Shown here piece after piece: positions 11,162-25,622 of a stretch of 64,000 nt of DNA (its first letter is position 1; the number at the start of each line of letters is the position of its first letter). The DNA is taken from contig JAZGTN010000222.1 in assembly GCA_037783415.1 (NCBI GenBank), forward strand, positions 1-64,000, written 5' to 3'. Below the pieces are notes generated by a model. That model worked only from the letters and a program-made list of their open reading frames with translations. It had not been told where the DNA came from and made no database searches. The translations under genes were made by a program, and so were the position numbers. The DNA comes from Leptasterias polaris (Eukaryota; Echinodermata; Asteroidea; Forcipulatida; Asteriidae).

Positions 11162-14100
11162 GTCCACATATAAAAAATAGTGCTGCAACTTGTATTGAAA
11201 TTGAAAGCAGATGCATTAGGGGGGCCTAGGGACTTGATAGAGGGCAGCAGAGTCTGAAATAAAGACTAAAGTATACACAAGATATCTATTCACATTTAAA
11301 TTTATTTAAATTTGACCTTGAACTTGAAAACAAATATCTTATAAAAAGAAGCACCCCGGCATATGCAAGCCCCCCCTGGGTCACACAAGTGTCCCCCGCC
11401 CACAGGTGTCAACAGACCTGTCAGTGAGCGCCCTCTATCAACACCATTCAGTGAGTGACTTACTGCAATGTGTTCAATTGTTCCCAATAATTCTAAGTCT
11501 GTGTGACCAAAGCACCAGCTGTCATAACAAGGGAAGGATCTAATGACCTCTAATAATCAGTTGACTTAGACACTGAGTCAGATGTATCTATCTGCCGCTC
11601 CTGGCATTGCTTATGGAAATAGCACCTTCAATGTCTACTCTGAACTTTATTTTTGCATAATTACATCCTGGTTTTTGATCCTATCAAATGAAATATAAAA
11701 CAAATGTACACATTTTTGCAAGTTTTCTTTACTAGTTTGCCATGTTAAGATAGAGGTCACTTTTTGTTTCAACCGTACCAATCATAATTGCCACAATCAC
11801 AATAAAGACCCTATTAAAACTCTGCCATTTTGTAGTATGTTTTGAATCAAATATTTACGTACATTTTGTTAAGACAAGAAGTCTAGGCTGTCGTACCGAA
11901 CGTTATAAATGTTGGTATTTAAGTGATTTCCTACTCAAGAAACTAAATAAATTGTGTAGGTTGTCCAAAAACTAATTCATTGAGCCTTGGTCCCAAATCA
12001 TCAGCACAAACAGTGAATTGATTTTAATGCGTGTAAATAAAGATGAGGTGGCTCTAATACGAAGCGTTTAAATTAATGATATTGTTCAAGTTTCTAAAAG
12101 AAACTGGACAAGGTCTTTGGGGGCAAAGGCCCCCACTATCAATCTTTGAGAAGAGAAAGGCGAATATGAACACAAACTTTCAAGGATGTAAAATTCCAGC
12201 ACATTTTTGGCCCGAGAATTAAATTGAGTAATTTGAATGTGGTTTAAAGAACTCGAGTAACAAGTAGTTTCTAATGCTTTTTAAATATTTAGAAGTGGTG
12301 TTTTTAATTGAATTGGTTGCCATTTTTACTTAAATTTAAAACATTTTGAACAACGGCAATTTCTGCATCCTAATTTTGAGGCAATTTGTATGAAATAAAA
12401 GGTTCCGTCGTCCAAGTGATTTCAATATGATGCCTATTTTTATTCTATTTCACTGATTTCAAGCAGGCTACTTTTAGATCTTGTTCACCATTTAGACTTA
12501 AGTGGCATTTGTTTTTTTTAACTTGTAACTTCCCTAAAATTTTCTTATGTTTCACAATTTCCAGGATGCCAAACTCTCCTGCTACTCAAAACAATGCAAG
12601 GTTCTCTCGTACAATTATACGAATCCAAAGTGTTTCACTAAAGAAGTCTGGTCCTTAAACTGACATGTTTCCCAAATGATCATTTTTGCTAAGTGTGAGC
12701 GTCCATAAGTTCACTTTAACTTCTTTTCATTTGTTTAGGTTCAGAATTGAATTAAAACTTAATTTAGCTAAGTTACAACTGCATAGAACACATTCTTTTA
12801 ATGAAGATTTGTTTCTTCTCGTTAAATTGTTGAAGCAATCCTGTACTGTTGAAATACTTTTGTACTTTTGTCTACACTAAGATCACACAATACAAATTTG
12901 GTCTTGTCATTTTCATTTGCGTTTCTTGATCATCTGATGTAATGACTCTTTCCTTACAGATTTCCTTCCTTATTTGGTTTTAGTGTTTCTTTGGTTTCCT
13001 TACACTGTTTTGAGTAGCATATTTCCTCTGTACCATGGTCCTGGGGTGTCTGTTTGTTAGCACCATACTCAGTTTGTGGCTCAATTTTGACGATGTGGTG
13101 GAAATTTAGTGGCGGATCCAGGGGAGGTCCCCATTTTTTGAGTTGGACCTCCCTTTTCTTTTATTTCCCTATGGTTTGCCGGAAAGCCCTGTCATATGTT
13201 ACAATTGCCTTTGTACCTTGTGTGGTATTTTTTTTTCTATTTTTAAATGTTGTCACACAATCCTACAGCTTATTCCTTTGGAGCTTTAAAGATTATTCAG
13301 AGGGGACCCTATCTAGAGGTAATGCTTTCCTTATTTGGTTGATTTGACTACAATGTAACCAATGGTTTCATTGGTCTCGTGTAGTATTTGGAAATACTGT
13401 TTGGCTCATCTCGACGCAATTGCAGCGTTATGATGACTACCAAAAGTAAACAATCTATGACACTTGCTACAAAACAAGTGTCTCGCTTAAATAAGCATCT
13501 AAACATTGCTGAAACATCACAATGACGACAGAAATTAGTCACTTTCAGTCTCATTTAGTGAATAAATCTAAGAGTTTTTGCGATTTCCTGAAATTCAAAT
13601 ACTGTGCATTTCTACGAATTTTTGATTCACAGGTCTAAATGCAAAGTACATTTATGACACAATTCTATGTGTGACCAACCCTAAGCAGGCCCCCCCCACC
13701 TCTCTCATGACAGGACCCCCGGCCAATTCACCTCCTCTCTTTTTCAGATCCTGGATCCGCCTATTTTCAATCTGCCCCTCAGTATCAAGGGAAACTATGG
13801 TGCCTTTTATCGACACAGGGTTTGCCAGTCCTGCCTCTATTTTGTCCATGGTAAGTTTATTTGAAGTTTTTACAAATTCATGCTCTGTACACTTTACTAT
13901 ACATCCTCATGTATAGCAGATACCATGCACCTTTTACAGCTCACATGTAAACCTATAATAAGCAGGCCCTGGGAAATGTTACATGGCGGTTTTTACTGCT
14001 GCCTCTACCTGTCTGTTTGCTTTGTATGACAACCTAGCTCTTTATAGTTTCCTGATTTCTTGCCTAAATCTAAATTATCCATTAAATTGTGAAGTATTCT

Positions 14101-14537
14101 ATCTTCACATGTTTAGTTTGTTCAATTAGTTTGCATCACAATCTACTGTGCTTTCTGATTAATCAAAGCTGTTAATCCTCTACACTAAATGAGAAAGTTT
14201 TATATTGAATGTTTAATATTACCTACTCCCGATTGCTTTCTCATCTTACTTGAAGTTAAGAATGAAGAGGTCATTCAAGGTTACATGCAAGTCATTATAA
14301 CTAAATGTACATCTGCTGAGCAGGCAGATTTTAAGCTAAAATACAGAAAGTTATTTAGATGTTTTTTGTACTTTACTTTATCGTTGATGGCAACAGTTTT
14401 ATCTTGTCTACTTAAAATAACCTTTCTTGATTGGTAGGCCTATTTCAACTTTATTTGAAGTTCAAGAAGTGAAGGGGTCATTCTAAAGCATATAGCTCAA
14501 TAATGTATGCCTTTTTTAGTCAAAGTTGTTTTACTTC
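11162..14537. other. Intergenic, no recognised gene
   Basis: AT-rich. Two inverted GGCGGATCCAGG-type motifs at 13111-13125 and 13747-13760 could mark the ends of a 0.65-kb element; target-site repeats were not seen. The remainder shows only short chance frames. Confidence 0.3.
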
Positions 14538-14913
14538 TTAAAGGCACTGAACATGTTTGGTAATTATCAAAGACCAGTATTGTCACTCGGTGTATCCCAA
14601 CATATGCATAAAATAACAAACCTGTGAAAATTTGGGCTGAATCGGTCATTGAAGTTGCAAGAAAAGAAAAAAAGAAAAAATACCCTTGTTGCACAATTTT
14701 GTGTGCTTTCACATGCTAATAAAAGGCTTCATGCATGAAGTCTTTTATTATTTTAGTGAGAAGTTACCTCTTTCTCAAAAACTACGTTACTTCAGAGGGA
14801 GTGGTTTCTCACAATGTTTTATACTATCAACAGCTCTCCGTTGCTGGTTACCAAGTAAGTTTTTATGCTAATTAATATTTTGAATAATTACCAAACGTGT
14901 TCAGTGCCTTTAA
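14538..14913. mobile_element. TTAA-flanked MITE
   Basis: Inverted ends TTAAAGGCACTGAACATG and CGTGTTCAGTGCCTTTAA, extending about 30 bp inward (tttggtaatta). TTAA at both borders fits target sites of piggyBac- or Kolobok-type elements. Related to 44872-45224; a decayed relative is at about 36770-36975. Confidence 0.85.
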
Positions 14914-17339
14914 ACTACTTCAGTTGAAACTAACAAGGATTGTTACAGGTAAGTGTTTAGCGTAATAAATTTGTTTCTGCTGAGTGTACTGATTGGAACT
15001 AGAATACAGATGGCTAAGATGTTCATGTTCTTCACTTCAGATTTGATGAAGTGATTCCATAAACAACATTTAAGGCTTTCCCAGGGCCTGCTAGAGTCTC
15101 AAATGCATACAACTGTTCCTTTTAAGTTACATTTGTACCTCTTGTACAAACTGAACATTTATGGCTTGCTCTTAGTGTAGCTTATAAACATGCCTGATGT
15201 CAAGGTAGCTATGCCTGCTGTAATAAGGTAGCTATTGATAATTCAACGGCTGTGGATGCAGCTGCTCAGTTAACTTCTTAGATTACTGTTAAAATATCTA
15301 CCGCACTCATCATCAAAGGTTACAAGTTCTGGCATTTTGTTGATGAAACTGATCACTAGTTACTATAGTGAGTTGTGATTACAAATACATGTATGCCCTA
15401 CATCTCTTTTGTCTACCTACAAAAGACAACCACAAACTGCTTGTGCTGACTGTTTGTTATGAAGTAGTTTTTACCCCCAATATGTAACCCATAGGTCAAT
15501 AAATGTAGAAACATATCTTTCTATCTATCCAGGATTGGAATTAAAAAATGATATTTCTATATTACATACATCAGGTCTTATGAAATCCCTACTTCAGCTA
15601 CTGATATGCTGATCTATCCCTATACTACAAAACCTCATAAAAGATGGACCTTCTGTATTATTATTATCAAGGAGCCAATACTGAGTGTCACTGATGAACT
15701 AATGAGTGATTTAACTATCATACAGCATGGTATCAACACTCCTATGATTGTTATATACAGCTCTTGGATCATTCCTTGCACCTTCTTAACAAGGTAAACA
15801 TTCCTGCTTGTTTTATTATTAGACAATCTAAACAAGACCTGTAACTACAAATTACTGAGCCTACATCTCTGTTATTCCAAATCACGAATAGCAAGCCTTA
15901 GTCCTTGAGCTAGTTGTATGCATGGACATTGGATAGACTGTATACACCACTGGTATAAAACAATAAGTAGTGAAAGAGCTGGAATCCTATGGGTAATTAA
16001 ATCCAAGTATTTGGCTTAAATTACCACCTGTGAACTTACACTCACAATAGAGTGTTAGTTAATTAAAACCGTTTACTGAGTCGGGGTACCAATATATCAA
16101 TCCTCTAGAGACTAATTAAAATATCCTTAATTTCCCTTCACCTCTAGTACTCTTCCAGCTCCTCTATAAGATTATTGATTTGATGAAATTTTATCTTTCT
16201 TCTGTACTGATTCAAATCATCCTTCAACAATTTTGTTGCATGTCTGTGTTATCAAAATATCACCCACACTATGAACTGGGTCACTAGCCAGCAATCCAGT
16301 TCAATAAGTTGTGAAGTTCCTGCTGCAGCTAAAACTGAATTCTATTTTAATCCAGTATTTGCTCATTGTATGTGACCAGTAGACTAGTTTCCATTGACAC
16401 TTTGACAGAATGCATTTCTTGAGACTCAACAAAAGTTGTAAACCTGATCTAGTTGGCATTACTTGATACGAATAGCATGCCATTTAATTTTCAAATGGTG
16501 TATGACAGCTAAAGGTTTTCGTTTCTATTAATGATGTATCTCTTTCAACCAGATACCAGTGGTGTATACAGCCTTAAAATACATGGAGCTTATTGATAGT
16601 CTTCAATCAAACAATATTGACCTATCGCCATTTATATCTCGTTAGCCAATAACAGTGCATTATTACACATTGTAAGATCAACCTGATATACAATAATGGA
16701 AAGTGATAACCTGTCTCATACATACAAGATGTATGTATTTTTTCATGTAGGTACATGATGTACAATATTCCTCATTTAGCACACAAAGACAATGAGATGT
16801 ACTTGTTCTACTTGTAGACCGTACATGATGCTCGTTCATGTGCAGTATGTGCTCATATTATTCATTGTATCCAAAACACAATTGAACAATTTTCTTTTCT
16901 TACTACTTTTCTAGCAGTACCATAGACAATACATGATGACATTTCAAATATATACATATCCAAAATGTGTTTCTTTAATCATGTACATTTGCCCAATATT
17001 CTCTGATGAACAAGTACATCATAACCTAACTGTACATATGCAATACTTGACTTGCATCTACTACCTGAGAGTGCTTGATTTAACTTGTTATCACTTATTT
17101 GTTGGAGATCTAGCTGAGTTAAGAATGGCGATAGGTCATTGTTATTTACCTCGTTCCCATGCTAATCCATCCCACAGTATCTTTAATTACTATGACATGG
17201 AACTATTTGAATTCCCAAGCACATTGGGAGGAGTGATTGCTGTTACTGATCAATCTCGTTACCAAAATAAGGGCAAAACTGGGGGAAAACTAAAATACCA
17301 GTAGTTGATAAAGTGTGTAAACCGACTGGCTATAAAACA
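14914..17339. other. AT-rich region without recognised gene
   Basis: Contains an exact 19-bp inverted pair CTGTATACACCACTGGTAT (15938-15956 and 16553-16571) about 0.6 kb apart, possibly ends of a small element. A 123-codon plus frame (16933-17304) is not recognised. Confidence 0.3.
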
Positions 17340-18010
17340 TTTTGCCCAACAGGGGCTAATTTGTAGGTGGTGTTGGTTGCCCAACAGGGGGCTAGTTGTA
17401 GGTTTCCCAACAAGGGCTAGCTGTAGTTTGTTGTTTGTCCAACAGGGCTGTTTGTGTGTTGCTGGTTGCCCATTGGGGGCTAGTTGTAGGTTGTTGTTTG
17501 CCCAAAAGGGGGCTAATTGTAGGTTGGAAGTTGCCCAACAGGGGCTAGATGTATGTTGTTGGTTGCCCAAGAAATCAGAAATACTAGTAGATGCCATATT
17601 GTCACCTGTACATCCATTTGCCCATACTGGGTCTAGTGGTGGACAAAGTGTGTGGATCAATGTGGGCATGGTGTTAACTAATGTCTAATTTGCCCAGTAG
17701 GGGCTATGATGGTGGATGTTGTTGCTATGTGTATATCACTTTGCCCAACAAGGGATAGTGGGGGAAACTTTGTCATTGTATATATCAGTTTACCCATTAG
17801 GGGTTAAGTTGAATGAAGGAGGAAAACAACAGGGACTAAAAGTGAGTGCCACATGTACACCCATTTCCCCAATAGGGGGTAATACCCAAAGTTTGTATCT
17901 AATATTGTAATAAATTACCATGTTTCCAAAATGGGGCAATTGGTGATAGTAACTGATTTTTGCTCAATTGGGGTTTTTGGTGTGTTCACATTGCCCTCTA
18001 GTAGTGGCCA
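17340..18010. repeat. Irregular array of TTGCCC-N-GGGGCTA dyads
   Basis: At least twelve copies of a motif like TTTGCCCAACAGGGGCTA, each with CCC and GGG arms around 3-5 bases, spaced about 20-60 bp. Spacers often hold tagttgtaggttgttg. Arm sequences vary (CCCATTGGGG, CCCAAAAGGGG, CCCATTAGGGG) while the dyad is kept. The frames at 17259-17688 on both strands are by-products. Confidence 0.75.
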
Positions 18011-20207
18011 CTTAAACTTGAAGTACGTTTGTCAACTTGTCCATTTGGGACAAGTTGTTGGGAACGAGGCTGGGCAATACCAAGCAAGGTTGAATGAGAC
18101 GATGTCCTGAAAGTTCTTCACATTATCTAAAGTGACATAAATACAGAGTCAAATACCTTGTGCTTTACTGACAATTGTGATCTAACTAATGAGCACAATA
18201 TTGTCTGATGTAGATTTATATCATAAAGACTTGACTTGGTTCCCATAGATTGGTTGTGATCAGCTTATCCTGGGTTGTTGGTTATTCAGGACATCACATT
18301 ACCAATTGCTTCTACATTGTAAGTGCCAACTGAAAGGCAATAACTTACACGTGACTGCTACTCAGACAGTTGGGAGAATTGCTCACCGGCTCTAGATCCA
18401 GGAGTGAAGTCACCTTGAGCATCACATAATGAAGGAGGTAGGTGGATTTGTAAAACTCCACATATTTCTCTTCATACTCAAGGATTACCTAAACTTTAGC
18501 TTATCAGATTTGCTGCACTACTCTTTTCCTTTTTGCACACACATGGAGTGGCCCGCTAATTCTCATTCAAATGCCAAGAACTTTCAGGACTATAATTATA
18601 CAAAGTACAACCCTACTAGTTTAAGGACTAACCAGGCTTGGGGTTATGTAAGAAAGTTAATTGATAAGTACCGTTTCAAAATCTGATTGTAAGATTGACT
18701 GCAATAATTTCTTTTATCAATCACATATAATTGGATAACTTTAAGTTTCAGACCAATGGTTCTAAATTTCAAACTCACTCTTTGGTTTGCTACAAAAAAG
18801 TTGTGTCTGAACATTAATGGTTTTTTCAAAACCTCCACTGGTTGATTGATAGCAGTGATGACAAGCTAACCTGAAAGAATTGGTTGTATTTTTGGTTCTG
18901 ACTTGCAGTCACTGTACTTAAGTATGAATTAGCTGAATACCCCAAGCCTGAATTAAAAGTTTAAGGTTGCTTATAACTAGGACAATTCAATCAAGGCATT
19001 GACCATTCAAAATAAACCTCTTTTTTTGAAGTTTTTACACTTTAAGGAAGTCAAAGTGTCTTCACACATATGTACATTCATGTACAGGTTTACTGGATGT
19101 TAAGATGTTTACACTTAATGCTTTGGACATGAAGTCTCATGATGCTTGGCTTCATTTGGTAAAGTTTGTGTCATAGTTCTCTTGGTACAGTAGGTCTGAC
19201 AGTAGCTACTGGTCTACTTTAAGTCCCTCTCTACCCAGAATACGGGTATCATCGAAGGAAATGTCTGTATGACTAAAATCTGCAACGGTAATGTACATGT
19301 ACCTTAGGGATAGGTAAACTGTGCCTGCATTATTGTTGTACCCCACTAATGAGGGCATCTAGTGGGGCTTTGCCTGCTTGATGAGAGCTTCACTACACCC
19401 ATTAGGGTTAAATCAGGAATGTCACATCATGTGTCATTAGCAAAGGATTGCCCTGAATATATTTGCCATTCTGCATGTCCATTTTCTGCAACAATCTGTT
19501 TCTTAATCAAATGACCTGTGGCCGTCTTGGGTTGTTGAGAGGTCACTGCAATAACGAGTTTAGGGACTTTGATAGCAACTGTGATGTTTTTTCTTAAGGA
19601 AAACTTTCCCATTCAAAGTAAAGATTAATGTTCAGAACTGAATCAATTTTAGATATTCTTTGCAGGCACAGAGTAAACATCAAACAAATGTTCTTATTTT
19701 TATGAAAACACACTGGTCTGAAAATAATTTGTCTCCATTTCAAACCCTAAGAGCTTGGTCAATGCCTTGATTGATATTTAACCCTAACATGCTTGGTATT
19801 GCCTTTGATTGAAGACTATCAGTGCATGGCTGAGGATGCATAGTTACAGTACATGAATTCTAACTTCAATTAAAGTTACCATGGACCTATCTAACAGGAC
19901 TGGGACCCCGTGTCTAACACCACAGTTTCCATCAATACTGAGGAACCCACTACATCGTCACATGTGCAGCCCTAGTATGGTGCTCTGCCTTTACACACCA
20001 GGCCATCTCTCTACAGCAGTTTAAAAGAGTTTGGCACCCCTATGTTTCCCAGTGTTGGGAACAGTTTTACAGTATGGCCAGGAACTACCATGATTTTATA
20101 GTTTGGCCAGGAACCACTATGTAGATCTGGCACAAAGCTTCTCCATTATTGGAGAGTACTTAAGTATTTTTATTTGAAAAATACTTTTTTGACTTGTTAC
20201 ATTTCAG
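18011..20207. other. No recognised gene
   Basis: AT-rich, with short direct repeats only. Nothing supportable as coding. Confidence 0.3.
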
Positions 20208-20281
20208 CTCAAATACTGACATCTTTGGAGTTACAAGTTAAAATAATTGTCTGCGCCATTGGAAGTGGATCCTTATCCAAG
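20208..20281 (+). CDS. Candidate exon A of an unrecognised plus-strand gene
   Basis: Acceptor ttgttacatttcag and donor AAG|gtaagc, both good. Reads QILTSLELQVKIIVCAIGSG then SLSK after two bases of a split codon, and ends in phase 0. It joins in frame to the segment at 21635. No protein family recognised. Chance exons of this size are common in 40 kb, so this is weak. Confidence 0.2.
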
Positions 20282-21634
20282 GTAAGCCACTTTGATTTTT
20301 CACATATTCAAGTCTATGAGAATCACACTGAGGCTCAAGTTTCAAACAAACAGTGGCCTTTCTCAAACTGTGATTATTGTCATGGTTCTTATTCACAAGA
20401 AAGTTTGGGTGTTTTCAGCTGCAGTGCAATGACATGCAGAACAGAATTAACCTCATTTAAAGTTCTCCATTGTTGATGTTGCGTTTTTGGGTGTTTTTTT
20501 TTTTGCCTGCTTTGAAATAGTGAAATAGATTCTAGAACTACCTGCAGTGCAGTTCTGTTTTCGTGTTTGTTGCATTTTTAGACCATCTTATATCAACAGT
20601 TTTTTCTGTTGAAAGAAATTGGTTTACTTCATATCAAGATACTGAGGAGTATCCAGTTGGTTTTGAAAACACTTTTTTAGACATCATTTGGATAATTTGT
20701 TTTTAGAGAACCCAGATTTGTCTCTTCAGTAAGAGATAGCTTGTACAAACTTGAATTTACTGTAAAATGTTGAAATATCAGTTTAGATAATACCCATTTT
20801 CATAGGATTTAATTTTTAACAAACTGCACTTTGGCAGATTGTATATTTTCATTTGATAGTATGCTCTTCAGCAACAGGGGAGTGCATGATTTTTGTACCA
20901 GAAGTAACATTTTCTTAGTGCTACTGATGAAATGGCAACCTTTCAATTCTACTTTAGCATCTTGTCTGCTTCATATTTTCAGTATTTCTTTATTTTTTGC
21001 TAAAAAGACTTAATGATTTGTTTTTGACACCAAACAAAAATTTTGAAAATAGCTCATTCATTTCTACTTCATTTACTGGTATATCCTAATCATTTTTATA
21101 TATAAGTATATATAAGGTTGCTTTTTATTCTGTAGATTTTCAGATTAACTGAAAATTGAATGCACTTTTGTAAAGATTTTTATATCTTGGTTCGTTTTAA
21201 AAACATTTTTACTTCATTGATTAGAAAAGTTGTTGTTCACTATTTGTGCTGATGAATTTGTTTTTCTAATTTGATTGACTAAGGATTTACTAAAGATTGA
21301 CTGTTGCTCTTTTTGCAAATTTTTCCTTAAATTACTAAAACTTGAATTATGGAACACAAAGCAGAGAGTGTTTAGACTGTGATTGTTCAACAAATGATTG
21401 GTTGGCTTAGACATTGTGACCAAAATCCCTTTGTATGACAAACATCTCAGAAATACTCCACAAAAAATGTACATTTGCAGATATTCCATTCTCATGGATC
21501 AAAATACCTTGATGCAACCATTACTCCTGAAATGTACAGTTCAGAATAGACTTGAAGGCATTTCTTCCATGAGCAATCCCCGGAGTGGAAGATGGATACA
21601 TCCTCCTCTGTGGATAGAAAACTGGTTATTATAG

Positions 21635-21869
21635 TTCAAAAGATCCTTACCATGTTGTAGCCAACCGTGGGTCTTTGATTCATCCAGACCGCCAAGTATT
21701 GGGAAGGTTGACACATCACAAACAGCCAAACACCTGCAAGTGCATTCAGAGGACAACTCACTGACCAGCCTGCCGACACCTGCGGGCAGGGAACATTTGT
21801 GCAAGCACAGGATGGCTTGCATGCACCGGGGTGCCGTGAAAGGGGAGGGGATACATTTCCACGCTGTTG
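21635..21869 (+). CDS. Candidate exon D of an unrecognised plus-strand gene
   Basis: GC-richer than its flanks, 78 codons open: begins FKRSLPCCSQPWVFDSSRPP, includes LTSLPTPAGREHLCKHRMAC, ends FHAV. Acceptor ttattatag is weak, donor TTG|gtaaag is good, phase 1 out. The same frame is also open upstream back to about 21541 apart from the TAG that would be the acceptor. The opposite strand is open too (120 codons), so strand is uncertain. Confidence 0.2.
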
Positions 21870-24800
21870 GTAAAGTACAAAAATAATTTTCCATTAGTAA
21901 CATAATTGTTCACTAGAAAAGATGGGCAAAAGAAATGTGTCATTTTTGATTTTGAAATGTAAAAGGAAGATCCAGAACTTAGATTTCAGCTTTTGATGAC
22001 AATTTGTCCATGCTGCTAAACATTCTTAATGTGGGGTACAAGATTGGCTAATGTTCTTCAAAAGAATTTATAATTTTTTAAGGTACAATGCGTTTTGCAT
22101 TGAGATTTTGGCATGTGAGATTTTGCATCAGTTTAGAGATCCACTTGTAAAATTTGTGAAAATACTATTTGCTCACAAGCTTGCATGCATCAGGATTTCA
22201 TTTTGAGTGTTTTGGGGAAAATATTTTTTATTTCCACTAGTAACAAGATGGGTGAAATAAGCACGTTTTTACTTATTTTGAAGTTTAAAAGGAAGATCCA
22301 GAATTCAGAAGTCAGTGTTTGAAGACAATTTGTCGTTGATGCTGAAAAAGATTGAGCTAGTTTTTTTCAAGGAGTCCTTTTTGAGAGTGTTTGTAAAAGT
22401 AACAATTTTAAAAAACAAAGTTTTATAAGGTAGTAGGGACAACAATCACATCAGCTGTTCCAGCCAATGTGTTGTACATGTAGGCTATTTCAGATAGTTT
22501 GCACAGTAAATGTTTGATTTTTTGAGTCAATGTTTATAGTTAGGAAGTACACATATGACCAATCTTGTACCCATTTACCAACAGACCTTATAGATTCACC
22601 CTCCGCTCTCTAACTTACTAATTAAATTAACTTACAATGTTTAAGATAGACCAGCCTCTCACAAAAAGCTTGGGAACTTTTTGATTTCACATGAAATTTA
22701 AATAAAATTAGAAGTATAAATTTGTTTACTCCACTTTGCCAATAAAAAAAGCGGAATCAAATGGACGTCTAATCGTCCTTGATTATTGGTTTTGGACAGT
22801 ACATGAAATACTTTGTACCCCACAGTTTACCCTATAACAATTTACCTCCAGTGGCTCAAAACTTTTTGACGTTGCTTTGGGGGTTTTCAGTAACTTGATT
22901 TCTGAAAGTTTGGGCTTCTGTGAGAGGAAGTTCTAGCATTATTAATTATTACTCTCTGTTCATGCATGAATTCCTATGTACTACATTGATGTACATACAC
23001 TAAGTTTTAAAGTCAAATCCAACAAGATTATTGAAACTTAACACTATCCTGCAGTTTGTCTTTCAAGTTAGAAACACTACGTTGGATGGAAATACTACAC
23101 TGGACTTTGAATACTTTTTTTAACATGAACTTTCTTCCCATTCAGTAAGATTGAAGTATTTGCATGGTACTTGAAGTAAAAAGTGAGTAGATTTAGGAGA
23201 AGTGTTGGTTGTGAGAAGAACCAGGGTTGAGATATAGAAAAGTCTTGACATTTCCAAAAGAGTACTCTGCTCATCTTCCTCTCATTGTTCTTAGTCACAG
23301 ATTTTGACAAGTTAAAAACTTTATATGTCAATAAACATTGACTTGCCATCACTTATTGTTAATTGTTGTTTTAAAATACACACATTTCATGTTAGGGAGA
23401 GTTGATAAAGTATTTATAAACATATACACTTTTTTTCCTCATCTCACACATTTATTTTACTAGTCGGTTTCAGTGCAAGGCTTATTAGTACTCATGATTG
23501 TTTCTGGGAGAAGCTGTTGGCAACCTATTAAGAAATACCTTCTGTTTTAGTCCTAGCACTTTTGCTGTTTCAAGGAGAAATGGTTGACCTGTTAAAATAT
23601 ATGGTACTTTTTCTCTTTCAGTCCTATGTCGTTCAGAACTAACGATGGTTTATGGGAAAGGCTGATGAAAACTATTTTAATATTGTTTTTATGTTTTAGT
23701 CCCATCTCCTTGAGCACTCGTGACGGTTGAAGGAGAAAATGTACACAACCTTTTCTGTAATACCTATTCAGTTGTAGTCCTACAAGTTTTCCTTTTAAAA
23801 AATATTTAGAAATATTATTCATATTAATCCCTTCTCTTTTAGAACTATATTTGTTTTTAGGAATTGAATGTTTAAAAATGAACAGTAATACATTCCTCCT
23901 AGTTCAAGCCCTTTTACTACACTAATCCTGTATAATGTTCATGCATGAACAGATGGCTATACCTTAATGTTTTGCTCTAATAAGACTAAAGATAACGTCA
24001 CCGTTTTCAGAAAGAGCAATTTAGCCCCTGCAGCAAAACATTCATGTTTGGCAAAAACCGAACGTGAAGTTTTTGAAACCATTGGTTTGGAGACTGTTAG
24101 TCACTTTACCTTTGATATTTTGATAAAACATAAAAGTGGAGATTTTAAATGTTGCACTAATGATGTAATTTTTAACATAGCAAATCTGACTAATAAGTAA
24201 ATAATTGTTTAGCAAGACTGCCTCTCCAAGAAAACTGCACAAAGACAGCTGTTGTAGAAAAATGGCAAGTTAAAGATTGGATGTTTGTAAAAAAATAAAA
24301 AATAAATAAAAAAAATACATCTGGTGATTTTATCTTTGTCCCAGTTTGTGTACAAAAATAAGAAATTTCATGACTGAAAAAACTTTGGGGAAATGTTGAT
24401 GTCAACAATAACATTAACAAATGTAAAATTATTGCAGTTTTTAAACTTTTTTTCAAATTTGTCCATTCTTGAAAACGATGACGATTTATAAACTAATTGG
24501 TGGAAGTGTTCCCCTGTCTATTCCAAGTCTAGGTAGTTTTAAACATTGACACTACTTCTATGATTTTGAGATACTACACAAACGGTCTGGTCCTTGTATG
24601 TTGATCACATTGAGGTTCCAATGAGTACATTGTCAATGTGGGTTCAGAAATGTCTGTAGCCTTGCATACAATAGTGTCTTTACAGAACTGATGTATCCTC
24701 CTCAAGTGTTCAAAGAGTCTTCAGAAATTCTTTCTCCAATCCAGGCTTTGAGATGAGTTTGAGTTTATTCATCCACAATGTTCACAGTCTTTGTTGCAAT

Positions 24801-25622
24801 GTTGGTCTCCTCCATCTTGGCGAAGAATCTTGCAGCAAGGATTGATGATATTTCATTGTTCAAAATACCCTTGCAGAACTGATGTCAATCTCCTCAAGCA
24901 GTGCATCTTGAAAATTGTTCTTCCGACTTGAATACTTGATTCTTAAAATGATACACAAATAAACGCATTAACTATTGGCAGATTTTACAAGTAATTTACC
25001 ATAGAAATAATATACAAGTATGAACCTGTAACCTATCTGTATCAGCATTAGAACATTATAAGTCAAAATGTTCATTTGAAGAGCCAATGTCATTTTGGAC
25101 AATCAAAGGGTGACCAACAGCAATGAACTCATTGGTCTTTTGTGGTTTCCATGATATTTCTGTCATGTTTGCTTACTGTTATTCTGAATAGATAAGAACG
25201 TACTTGTTAAACTCTTCAATACTTTATTTTTGCTAAAGTGCATTTTTAAAGCATTTACAAGGGCCAGATTTAGTAGAATGATTTCAATTCATAATTTTTT
25301 TTTTCTCTGAACCATGTTTAACTTACTTTTTATTTTGTATAATATAATGTCCATTTAGCTGGGTTAAAAGTATCTTTGGTTATCGAGCCTGAAAATGAGG
25401 TACATCATGTGCACATGTAGTTCATAAATCAAAAAATAGAATGGTTTTCTGGTTTTCTCTAAGTTTTCATGGTGGGCTTTTTTTTCAAAATACTATAAAT
25501 GTTTGTGGGTTTTTCAAAGAGAAAATTTAGGACAGTTTCTGCCCTTTTATTGGTGCATTTACTTGTTCGAATGTTACACAATTCTTAAATGTGCATGTAT
25601 CATTTCCTACCATTATTGACAG
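21870..25622. other. No recognised gene
   Basis: AT-rich. A 78-codon plus frame at 23967-24200 follows an acceptor-like ccgttttcag. A small minus-strand frame around 24780-24905 ends ARFFAKMEETNIATKTVNIV then DE and a stop. Neither can be assigned. Confidence 0.25.

Noticed and set aside
13111..13760. Complete transposon between GGCGGATCCAGG motifs
   Set aside because: Only about 12 bp are inverted and no target-site duplication or longer arm match was found; left as a note only.
17259..17688. 127- and 136-codon frames on opposite strands
   Set aside because: Both are generated by the CCC/GGG dyad array.
24780..24905. Small minus-strand frame ending in MEETNIATKTVNIVDE
   Set aside because: Protein-like but under 50 codons, with no clear acceptor and no recognised family.
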